This document shows, one piece after another, positions 1 to 5,826 of a DNA stretch of 7,064 bases. Position 1 is the stretch's first letter, and every line of letters begins with the position of its first letter. The position numbers and the translations under genes were made by a program. Below the pieces are notes generated by a model, which saw only the letters and a list, made by a program, of their open reading frames with translations, did not search any database and was not told where the DNA came from. The stretch is from Treponema sp. Lineage in GTDB: Bacteria; Spirochaetota; Spirochaetia; Treponematales; Breznakiellaceae. The stretch lies in assembly GCA_031254795.1 (NCBI GenBank), contig JAIRTS010000067.1:1-7064 (forward strand), read 5' to 3'.

Positions 1-47
1 TTCCTATATAAACAAGTAGTAAATTAAGTGGATTTTAACGTATAAAG

Positions 48-57
48 AAGGAGGTGA
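48..57 (+). promoter_or_regulatory. Near-perfect Shine-Dalgarno sequence in the chemoreceptor leader
   Basis: The ten bases AAGGAGGTGA match the complement of the 16S rRNA 3' end almost perfectly. They lie 6 nt before a TTG codon at 64 that opens a 22-codon frame ending at 132. It is the strongest ribosome-binding site in the window, yet it precedes no recognisable gene. It may drive a leader peptide or be left from a lost gene. Confidence 0.45.
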
Positions 58-63
58 ACCTAA

Positions 64-132
64 TTGATAGGAGCGGTGGCGTTCCTTTTTCATACAAAAA
101 TTCTTGAGGAGAAAAAGTGTGGATTTGTATGA
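64..132 (+). CDS. Possible 22-residue leader peptide (uncertain)
   Basis: A TTG-started frame placed correctly behind the strong Shine-Dalgarno at 48-57. The peptide begins MIGAVAFLFHTKILEEK and ends CGFV. Its TGA stop (130-132) overlaps an ATG at 129 by the coupling motif ATGA. That ATG starts a 9-codon frame ending in TAA at 156-158, which overlaps a further ATG at 158 by TAATG; that last frame is 7 codons and ends at 181. The three frames look like a translationally coupled chain leading to the chemoreceptor start at 197. They are too short for coding statistics and could be chance. Nothing here identifies a function. Confidence 0.22.
   Translation: MIGAVAFLFHTKILEEKKCGFV
69..90 (+). terminator. 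Terminator-like hairpin with T-run in the chemoreceptor leader
   Basis: The stem pairs 69-75 with 80-86 (seven pairs including one G-T), closes a GTGG loop, and is followed by a T-run to 90. This is the shape of a weak intrinsic terminator. It lies inside the possible leader peptide frame, so it may end an upstream transcript or act as an attenuator. The stem is short and stability was not calculated. Confidence 0.35.
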
Positions 133-196
133 GATCCCTTTTGAAAGGGGCGTCCTAATGACGAAATTTTTTACTTCATAGGTAGAGGAGAAGATT

Positions 197-2359
197 ATGA
201 AATTACGGTTGAGATTGACTTTAATGATGGCTGTTATGTCGATTGGTATGATAGGTATTATATCTGTTGTTCTGATTCAGCGGGCAGGTTCGATTCAGAG
301 AGTGGCGGCGCTGGAGAATTTGCAAAATATAGCTGGAATTACCGCAAAAGACATACAAAAGGGATTTGAGAACTATATGGATATTCTCCGTACGTTATCC
401 CAGATCATGAACAGTTTTCAAGACATTGACATTGATGAAAGGCGTGACAATTACAATAGCACCATGTATGGCGTGCTTGAATCAAATCCCGATCTTGTGA
501 GCATTTATACCGCTTGGAGACCTAACGCCATAGATGAAAGAGACAGCGAGTATGCTGGTACGCCTGGCACTGATGACAGCGGACAGTATATAACCATGTA
601 TACGAGAGAGACAGGCGATATAGCCCTGAGGCCATATCCTAATTATAAAGAGACGCTTGCCGCTCTCAACCAGAATGAAACGATATCTAATCCGGTCAGC
701 GCGGTTATTCAGGGGGAAGACGTTTTTACCATTGATATACGAATTCCAATTATGAGAGAGGGAACGATATACGGACTTGTAGGGACGAGTGTTGTCATTA
801 CGTCGTTGCAGGTTACGGTTAGCGCCCTGCGGCCGTACGGTACAGGCATTGCTGCGGTTTATTCCAATGACGGAACCATCGCGGCCCACTTCAGGCCTGA
901 GGTGCGCGGCTCTAAATTTCAAACCGCTTCTTTGCAGACTCTTGGCCAGACGGGAGTTAACACTGTTCTTGAATCAATACGGACAGTCACGCCATCAGTA
1001 ATGGATGAGAAGGACATGTTGTTCGCTATGTATCCTTTCTGCGCGGGCAGGACTACTACGGCGTGGATGGTGATTATTTCCGCGTCACGCGAAACGGTTC
1101 TCCGGGAAGTGAACGCATTGTTTGTATTTACCGTTATTTTTGCGAGCGCCGCTGTTATCGTCGCGGTGCTTATTATATTCTTTGTAGCAGGAAATATAGT
1201 CCGGCCTATACTCGGCATTGTCACTATGCTTAAAGATATATCAGAAGGGGAAGGAGATCTTACAAAGCGTCTTGACATAAAATCTAACGATGAAATCGGT
1301 GATATGGCGCATTATTTTGATCTTACTATAGATAAGATCAAAGCGCTTGTTGTTATTATAAAACAGCAATCCTCCGCTCTTTTGGGCATAGGGAATGAAC
1401 TTGCGTCTAATATGACGGAGACGGCCGCCTCTGTAAATCAGATCGCCTCCAATATTCAAAGCGTCAAAGGGCAAACCGTCAACCAGTCGGCGAGCGTTAC
1501 GGAAACCAACGCGACAATGGGGCAGATAACTGATAACATTGAACAATTAAGCCGGCATATTGAAAAACAATCGGAAAATATCGCGCGGTCTTCATCCGCA
1601 ATAGAGGAGATGATCGCTAATATAACGTCGGTGACGCAAACGCTTATACGAAACGGAGATAATGTTAAGAGTCTTGCGGACGCGTCTGAAATCGGGCGAA
1701 ATGGACTGCAGGAAGTCGCGACTGATATTCAGGGAATCGCGAGGGAGTCCGAGGGGCTGTTGGAAATCACCGCAGTTATGGAGAATATCGCAAGCCAGAC
1801 CAATCTTCTGTCCATGAATGCGGCTATCGAAGCCGCTCACGCCGGAGAGTCGGGCAAAGGTTTTGCCGTCGTCGCCGATGAAATCAGAAAACTAGCCGAA
1901 TCCTCTGGGGAGCAATCCAAAACTATAGCGGGGATTCTCAAAAAGATCAAAGAATCTATTGATAAAATAATGAAGTCAACGGATTCGGTTTTGAACAGAT
2001 TTGAGGCTATTGACAAGGGGGTCAGAACGGTTTCTGAGCAAGAAGAGACCATCCGCCATTCCATGGAGGAGCAAAATTCCGGCAGCCAGCAAATACTTGA
2101 ATCAATCGGGCAGCTTAACGATCTCACCAAGTTGGTCAAGAGCGGCTCAGAGGAAATGCGGACAGGAAGCCGTGAAGTAATTTCAGAGAGCAAGAACCTT
2201 TCCGGACTTACGCAGGAAATTACCAATGGAATGAATGAAATGGCGGCAGGGGCTGAGCAGATCAATGTGGCTGTGACTCGCGTAAGCGAAATAAGCGTTG
2301 AAAACAAGAATCATATAGATACGTTGGTCAGCGAAATTTCAAAATTTAAAGTGGAGTGA
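197..2359 (+). CDS. Methyl-accepting chemotaxis protein with periplasmic Cache-like sensor
   Basis: This 720-residue inner-membrane chemoreceptor would bind a ligand in the periplasm and control CheA through CheW. Seen in the sequence: TM1 at about residues 7-27; an extracytoplasmic region of about 270 residues, with segments such as YTAWRP and ALRPYPNY typical of a double Cache (dCache_1) sensor; TM2 at about 308-332; HAMP from N333 (NIVRPI) to about 385; then a long Gln/Ser/Glu-rich coiled coil with the conserved signalling hairpin at about 529-567 (ENIASQTNLLSMNAAIEAA, then HAGESGKGFAVVADEIRKLA). The protein ends ISKFKVE, so there is no CheR/CheB-tethering pentapeptide. Start ATG 197 is supported by GAGGAG at 185-190. 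The ligand cannot be read from sequence: I could not place the amino-acid-binding dCache motif. No CheA or CheW gene is adjacent, so this is an orphan receptor gene. Confidence 0.95.
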   Translation: MKLRLRLTLMMAVMSIGMIGIISVVLIQRAGSIQRVAALENLQNIAGITAKDIQKGFENYMDILRTLSQIMNSFQDIDIDERRDNYNSTMYGVLESNPDLVSIYTAWRPNAIDERDSEYAGTPGTDDSGQYITMYTRETGDIALRPYPNYKETLAALNQNETISNPVSAVIQGEDVFTIDIRIPIMREGTIYGLVGTSVVITSLQVTVSALRPYGTGIAAVYSNDGTIAAHFRPEVRGSKFQTASLQTLGQTGVNTVLESIRTVTPSVMDEKDMLFAMYPFCAGRTTTAWMVIISASRETVLREVNALFVFTVIFASAAVIVAVLIIFFVAGNIVRPILGIVTMLKDISEGEGDLTKRLDIKSNDEIGDMAHYFDLTIDKIKALVVIIKQQSSALLGIGNELASNMTETAASVNQIASNIQSVKGQTVNQSASVTETNATMGQITDNIEQLSRHIEKQSENIARSSSAIEEMIANITSVTQTLIRNGDNVKSLADASEIGRNGLQEVATDIQGIARESEGLLEITAVMENIASQTNLLSMNAAIEAAHAGESGKGFAVVADEIRKLAESSGEQSKTIAGILKKIKESIDKIMKSTDSVLNRFEAIDKGVRTVSEQEETIRHSMEEQNSGSQQILESIGQLNDLTKLVKSGSEEMRTGSREVISESKNLSGLTQEITNGMNEMAAGAEQINVAVTRVSEISVENKNHIDTLVSEISKFKVE

Positions 2360-2396
2360 CGTAGAATATATTTATATCCGTGTGATATATTTATAT

Positions 2397-2416
2397 ATAT
2401 ATCTGTAAAGATATAT
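2397..2416 (+). repeat. AT-rich perfect hairpin upstream of the small secreted protein gene
   Basis: An 8-bp perfect stem (ATATATCT with AGATATAT) closes a GTAA loop, preceded by about 40 bases of almost pure A/T. It sits about 15 nt before the AAGGGG ribosome-binding site of the next gene. It could be a 5'-UTR stem or a promoter-associated palindrome. With no T-run it is a poor terminator for the chemoreceptor gene. Confidence 0.4.
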
Positions 2417-2441
2417 GAAATCTTTTTTGAAGGGGTCTTTT

Positions 2442-2789
2442 ATGAGGAAGACATTTTTAGGAGCGATAGTATTGTTGTTTGTGGTATCCGCATTTGCGGT
2501 GGCGCAACAGAAGGCGCCTACAGGCGGCAAGGTTTCGGCTACAGATGCGGCCAACAAAGTATCGGCTGGTTGGGTGTTGGTAAAAGGCGCGGCGAGCGTT
2601 TTCATTATCAACGATGGCGCGGCTGAAGTGACCGTCACGTACAGCGCGGACGGCGTGAACGAAGCGCCCATTAAAGTCGCGGCGGGGAAGACAGCGACCG
2701 TCGCTTACAAAGGCAAGGGGTATAAGGACGGCAAAGGCGTTATCAAAATTGTGAAAGTTGAAGCAGCCGCAGCCCCCGCGAAGAAGTAG
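2442..2789 (+). CDS. Small secreted Ala/Lys-rich protein of unknown function
   Basis: I do not recognise this 115-residue protein. Residues 1-21 form a clear Sec signal peptide: basic MRK, a hydrophobic core LGAIVLLFVV, and a likely signal peptidase I site after AFAVA, giving a mature start at QQKAPTGGK. There is no lipobox Cys, so a soluble periplasmic or exported protein is expected. The mature part alternates short beta-like stretches (WVLVKGAASVFIIND, AEVTVTYSADG, TATVAYKGKGYKDG) and ends in VEAAAAPAKK. It is basic, with no Cys and no catalytic motif. An ATG at 2415 would add MKSFLKGSF, but 2442 is preferred because AAGGGG lies about 7 nt before it and the signal peptide then begins properly with MRK. 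A long hairpin follows the stop, which suggests a monocistronic unit, possibly strongly expressed. Confidence 0.8.
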   Translation: MRKTFLGAIVLLFVVSAFAVAQQKAPTGGKVSATDAANKVSAGWVLVKGAASVFIINDGAAEVTVTYSADGVNEAPIKVAAGKTATVAYKGKGYKDGKGVIKIVKVEAAAAPAKK

Positions 2790-2795
2790 CTGATT

Positions 2796-2837
2796 GTACA
2801 GTGAGGAATTGCGGAAAGAGGCAATTCCTCACTGTGC
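2796..2837 (+). terminator. Long perfect stem-loop after the small secreted protein gene
   Basis: A perfect 15-bp inverted repeat (2798-2812 with 2821-2835) extends to 17 pairs by one G-T and one G-C pair and closes an 8-base loop, GGAAAGAG. It begins only 6 nt after the stop codon. No T-run follows (GCTTCCCTC instead), so it is not a classical intrinsic terminator in either direction. It may terminate through another mechanism or protect the 3' end of the mRNA from exonucleases. Confidence 0.65.
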
Positions 2838-3120
2838 TTCCCTCATGATGGGAGTGGATTATTGTGTCAATGAGACGAACATTTTTCGATTGCTTTCTGT
2901 TCACGTGATCGTCTCATTGATAAATTCCGCGTGAAGATTGTTTCTAGCGCTCTGCTAGTTACGGAATATCTTGTTTCCTTAAAAAATTGCGCTTTCCAAA
3001 TGAACTGTCCCGCCACGTGGCGTGGAACTAAACCCCACTGCGAATAAAAAGTGACATTCTGTTCACTATGTCTTTTTAGGACGAAAGACACCGTGTGGAA
3101 CGATCATTAGCTGTCTGATG
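2838..3120. other. Gene-free stretch rich in inverted repeats
   Basis: I see no convincing gene here. A 74-codon minus-strand frame at 2867-3091 starts at GTG without a ribosome-binding site and resembles no family I know. The stretch holds several stems in a row: a 12-bp perfect pair (2867-2878 with 2909-2920); a nested set (2924-2929 with 2962-2967 enclosing 2944-2948 with 2954-2958); a 12-base perfect palindrome around CACGTG (3011-3022); and a 7-bp stem (3069-3075 with 3084-3090). An 8-base CACGTG palindrome (2901-2908) lies in the first loop. Candidates are a structured RNA, a small mobile-element remnant or a decayed gene; none can be confirmed by reading. Confidence 0.4.
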
Positions 3121-3123
3121 GAG

Positions 3124-3152
3124 TTGACGTACATCAGGCTATACTATATACT
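3124..3152 (+). promoter_or_regulatory. Sigma70-type promoter for the phosphoesterase/ParB-like/pdxY cluster
   Basis: A -35 box TTGACG (3124-3129) and a -10 box TATACT (3147-3152) are separated by exactly 17 bases. Each differs from consensus at one or two positions. Transcription should start near 3159, giving a leader of about 30 nt before the ATG at 3191. A short inverted repeat, GTACAT (3129-3134) and ATGTAC (3169-3174), brackets the -10 and start site and could be an operator half-site pair, but it is only 6 bp. Confidence 0.65.
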
Positions 3153-3190
3153 ATAACACATATTTCTAATGTACACGGTTTTAGTCAAAG

Positions 3191-3847
3191 ATGAAGATAC
3201 TTTGTATATCGGATCATTTGGATCCGCTTGTTTATACAGCCAGCATAAAAGAACGGTTTAAGGATGTTGACATCATTTTGAGCGCGGGCGATTTGCCGCA
3301 GGATTATCTTGATTTTGTCATTACATCCCTCAACAAGCCTTTGCTCTCCGTGTACGGCAACCATGATTTGGAAGGTTTTCCAGGACGACGCGAGCGCGAT
3401 AGCTCTTTGTTGTGGGAAGGGGGAAAAAAATTGGGTTCGGGGGCGATTCATATCGGATCAAAAATAAAAATTGAGCGAAAGATCATTTTTGCCGGACTTG
3501 GCGGTTCCCGGCGCTATAACAAAGGGGATAATCAGTTCACCGACTGGCAGATGTTGATGGAAATTTTTCGCCTTGTTCCACGCCTCCTGTTCAACCGGCT
3601 TGTCTATGGACGTTTTGTCGATGTGCTGTTGACTCACGCGCCTCCGCTCGGCATACACGACAAACCGGATCTTTGTCATAGAGGATTTAAGCCTTTTCTC
3701 TGGTTTATGAAGGCTTTTAGGCCCAAGTATCTCATTCATGGTCATGTTCATCTGTACGATTTGTCGGATATACGTGTCACCGACTACCGCGATACGCAGA
3801 TTATCAATGCTTATGGTCATTATATTATTGACACCGAAGCCTTTTGA
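3191..3847 (+). CDS. Calcineurin-like metallophosphoesterase
   Basis: This 218-residue protein is cytoplasmic (no signal peptide) and belongs to the calcineurin-like phosphoesterase superfamily, two-metal enzymes that hydrolyse phosphomono- or diesters. Visible motifs in order: ISDHLDP (7-12) for motif I, AGD (32-34) for motif II, YGNHD (55-59) for motif III, LLTHAPP (146-152) for motif IV, and HGHVH (183-187) for motif V, with N206 near the C-terminus. Motif I is unusual: the family normally has Asp-x-His, while here D8 is followed by H9, L10 and D11. The length suits small members of the YfcE/MJ0936 type. There is no clear Shine-Dalgarno before ATG 3191 and the leader from the predicted promoter is short. 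It is the first gene of the cluster with the ParB-like gene and pdxY. The substrate is unknown. Confidence 0.88.
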   Translation: MKILCISDHLDPLVYTASIKERFKDVDIILSAGDLPQDYLDFVITSLNKPLLSVYGNHDLEGFPGRRERDSSLLWEGGKKLGSGAIHIGSKIKIERKIIFAGLGGSRRYNKGDNQFTDWQMLMEIFRLVPRLLFNRLVYGRFVDVLLTHAPPLGIHDKPDLCHRGFKPFLWFMKAFRPKYLIHGHVHLYDLSDIRVTDYRDTQIINAYGHYIIDTEAF

Positions 3848-3879
3848 GGCAAGGACATAGGGAAAAAAGAGGGCGAAAG

Positions 3880-4839
3880 ATGGATTCAAACGACGGCATG
3901 CAGGTTTTGCAGTCTGCCGAAGACTTTACCAAGGCAAAAAACAAAGCGCTGCTCACCCGTATTCAGCACTTTATGGATACGGATAAGGACAGACTCCTTT
4001 CTTTTAATGATGTAAAGGAAATTCTTAAACCAAAAAATCAGTCTTATAAGGGAATGCAGGTAGTGCCGGTTAAACTCATTGTGGGAAGCGAGGGCAGGTA
4101 CCAGGACTTTAACCAATATTTCCTGCCCAAATCAGAGCACTTGCGTTCGCGCTGGGAACGGGTGGATCAGGCGCAGCTTAAAAATATCACGCTTCCGCCG
4201 ATTCTGCTATACGAAATAGGAGGGGCGTACTTTGTCCGTGACGGGAACCACCGTGTGTCGGTTGCCAAGGCGCAGGGAGTGGAATCCATTGACGCGGAGG
4301 TGATAAGCCTTTCCAGTGAAATCGCCATAAAACCGAATCAGACCACCGATGATTTGCGGCGTAGTCTTATTCAGTACGAAAAGAATCTTTTTTATGAAAA
4401 GACCTATTTCGGCAAATTGACGGACGACTATAGCCTTGATTTTACGCAAACCGGACGCTACGATGTTATTTACAACCATATTCTGGTGCATAAGTATTTC
4501 GTCAATCAAGGCATTAAAAAAGAGATTTCATTTGCCGAAGCCATGGTTTCGTGGTACAAGAACGTGTACAACCCCATTGCGCAGATCATCAAAGAGGAAT
4601 GGATAAAACTTGATTTTCCAGGGTATACTGTGAGCGATCTTTACGTGTGGATCGTAAAGCATTGGGATTTTCTCAAGAAGAAGTACGGGGTTCACTATTC
4701 GCTTTCCAAGGCGGCGAAGGATTTCACTTTGAAGTATGGCGGCGGCAGAGGCAAGTTCATGCGTTTTTTGTCATGCAACATCAGCAAAGTTGTCGCCGGT
4801 GTTGCCAATTTTCTCAATTTTTCTAGAAGGGGGACATGA
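3880..4839 (+). CDS. ParB-N-like domain protein of unknown role
   Basis: This 319-residue soluble protein has a ParB/sulfiredoxin-like N-terminal half. The signature GGAYFVRDGNHRVSVAKAQG lies at residues 114-133, preceded by VVPVKLIVGSEGRYQDF (61-77) and FLPKSEHLRSRWERV (81-95). From family knowledge, the D-G-N-H-R type box is the nucleotide-handling motif of ParB-like folds. The C-terminal half has a conserved-looking helical block at about 228-270 (FAEAMVSWYKNVYNPI, then DFPGYTVSDLYVWIVKHWDF). I recall similar proteins from several bacterial phyla, usually labelled only ParB-like or transcriptional regulator. I see no helix-turn-helix typical of chromosomal ParB, and no parA is nearby, so plasmid or chromosome partition is unlikely. 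Start 3880 has GAGGG at 3869-3873; a TTG at 3844 overlapping the previous stop is less likely. The stop overlaps pdxY by ATGA, implying coupled translation. Confidence 0.8.
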   Translation: MDSNDGMQVLQSAEDFTKAKNKALLTRIQHFMDTDKDRLLSFNDVKEILKPKNQSYKGMQVVPVKLIVGSEGRYQDFNQYFLPKSEHLRSRWERVDQAQLKNITLPPILLYEIGGAYFVRDGNHRVSVAKAQGVESIDAEVISLSSEIAIKPNQTTDDLRRSLIQYEKNLFYEKTYFGKLTDDYSLDFTQTGRYDVIYNHILVHKYFVNQGIKKEISFAEAMVSWYKNVYNPIAQIIKEEWIKLDFPGYTVSDLYVWIVKHWDFLKKKYGVHYSLSKAAKDFTLKYGGGRGKFMRFLSCNISKVVAGVANFLNFSRRGT

Positions 4840-5711
4840 TGGGGATTTTATCTATACAATCCCATGTGGTCTATGGACACGCGGGCAACAGCGCGGCGGT
4901 TTTTCCGTTGCAACGTCTTGGACACGAGGTATGGGCGATCAATACGGTGTCGTTTTCCAACCACACGGGGTACGGTGAATGGACTGGAAGGGTGTTTGAC
5001 ACCGCGCTCGCGGGTGAATTGGTGGACGGGCTTGGCAAGCGAGGTGTTTTGCCCCGTGTGGAAGCCGTGCTTTCAGGGTACATGGGAGACGCGGGCGCCG
5101 GCGACGCGGTTATGAACGCCGTCAAGCGGACGCGCGCGGAAAACAGCAAAGCCGTCTACTGTTGCGATCCGGTGATGGGTGATGTTGGACGCGGTTTTTA
5201 TGTGAAAGCCGGCATTCCTGAGATGTTTAAAAATACGATTATCCCGGTCGCCGATATTGTCACGCCGAATCAGTTTGAACTTGAAGCCATAACCGGCGTT
5301 GATACATCAAGCGTGGAAAACGTAAAAAAAGCCGTCGTTGAATTGCATCGTATGGGTCCAAAGGTTGTGCTGGTAACGAGCTTCAAGGAGGCATGCGACG
5401 CTGGCGCGTCGCATATCGGCATGCTGGCGTCGGACGGCGCGGAGATGTACCGGGTAAAAACGCCGGAACTCCCATTTTCTGAAATTATAGCCGGTTCGGG
5501 CGACGTTACGGCGGCGCTTTTTCTCTCTCATTATCTTACCGCCATCCTGCATGGAGTGGGTGGCGTAAAACAGATTCTTGAGCGGGTGACGGCCTCAATC
5601 TACGGCATTATGGAGGCGACGTACAGAGCGGGAAGCAGAGAACTGCTTGTGGTTGAGGCTCAGGAAGAATTGGTTAATCCGGGCAGAACATTTGACGCGC
5701 ATCGCATTTGA
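4836..5711 (+). CDS. pdxY: Pyridoxal kinase (PLP salvage)
   Basis: This enzyme phosphorylates pyridoxal with ATP to pyridoxal 5'-phosphate in the cytoplasm, the B6 salvage route. The 291 residues match the PdxY length (E. coli 287) and align throughout. The N-terminus reads ILSIQSHVVYGHAGNSAAVF (4-23), nearly identical to the family. It is followed by FSNHTGYGEWTG, VLSGYMGD, YCCDPVMGD and DIVTPNQFELEAITG, then the anion-hole and catalytic loop GSGDVTAALF, with the likely catalytic Asp at 223. All these elements are intact, so it should be active. AAGGGGG at 4828-4833 is a strong ribosome-binding site inside the 3' end of the ParB-like gene. The second codon is also ATG (4839), so the start may be three bases later. 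It is the last gene of the predicted three-gene transcript; a hairpin follows at 5728-5757. Confidence 0.95.
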   Translation: MMGILSIQSHVVYGHAGNSAAVFPLQRLGHEVWAINTVSFSNHTGYGEWTGRVFDTALAGELVDGLGKRGVLPRVEAVLSGYMGDAGAGDAVMNAVKRTRAENSKAVYCCDPVMGDVGRGFYVKAGIPEMFKNTIIPVADIVTPNQFELEAITGVDTSSVENVKKAVVELHRMGPKVVLVTSFKEACDAGASHIGMLASDGAEMYRVKTPELPFSEIIAGSGDVTAALFLSHYLTAILHGVGGVKQILERVTASIYGIMEATYRAGSRELLVVEAQEELVNPGRTFDAHRI

Positions 5712-5727
5712 TCTTGCGGCGACTCAG

Positions 5728-5757
5728 GCCGGTTTTCAAGATGAGTTTTGAACCGGC
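5728..5757 (+). terminator. Stem-loop after pdxY
   Basis: The left arm (5728-5739, GCCGGTTTTCAA) pairs with the right arm (5748-5757, TTGAACCGGC) with two bulged T bases. The GC-rich base and position, 17 nt after the pdxY stop, suit a terminator or mRNA 3'-end structure. The following sequence, TCAATTTGCAATAAA, is A/T-rich but has no clean T-run. An alternative pairing, ACTCA (5722-5726) with TGAGT (5742-5746), would break this stem. Confidence 0.5.
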
Positions 5758-5826
5758 TCAATTTGCAATAAAGTGGGATAGTTGAACAATTTAAGAGCGC
5801 AAAAGAAAAAGCGGGAAAATCAGGAC

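Noticed and set aside
1837..2307. Minus-strand frame of 156 codons inside the chemoreceptor gene
   Set aside because: It is antisense to the highly conserved signalling domain; the low-complexity Ser/Leu product is a shadow of the heptad-rich coding strand.
2867..3091. Minus-strand frame of 74 codons in the largest gene-free gap
   Set aside because: It starts at GTG with no ribosome-binding site, its product resembles no family I know, and it overlaps several inverted repeats. It is described as part of the structured gap.
3844..3879. TTG start overlapping the phosphoesterase stop for the ParB-like gene
   Set aside because: It adds only a basic stretch (MRQGHREKRGRK) and lacks a placed ribosome-binding site, while ATG 3880 has GAGGG six bases upstream.
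3976..4011. EF-hand-like loop DTDKDRLLSFND in the ParB-like protein
   Set aside because: The D-x-D-x-D spacing fits a calcium loop, but the invariant Gly is Arg. I recall family relatives having a conserved LLsFdeV there without the acidic residues, so chance is more likely.
4736..4978. Plus-strand frame of 80 codons across the ParB-like/pdxY junction
   Set aside because: It lies in another frame of two well-supported genes and has no family resemblance.
5782..5826. TTG start for the M28-like peptidase
   Set aside because: It adds a lysine-rich stretch of 15 residues, and the only GGGA is 3 nt away, which is too close. ATG 5827 has better codon and spacing, but the choice is not certain.
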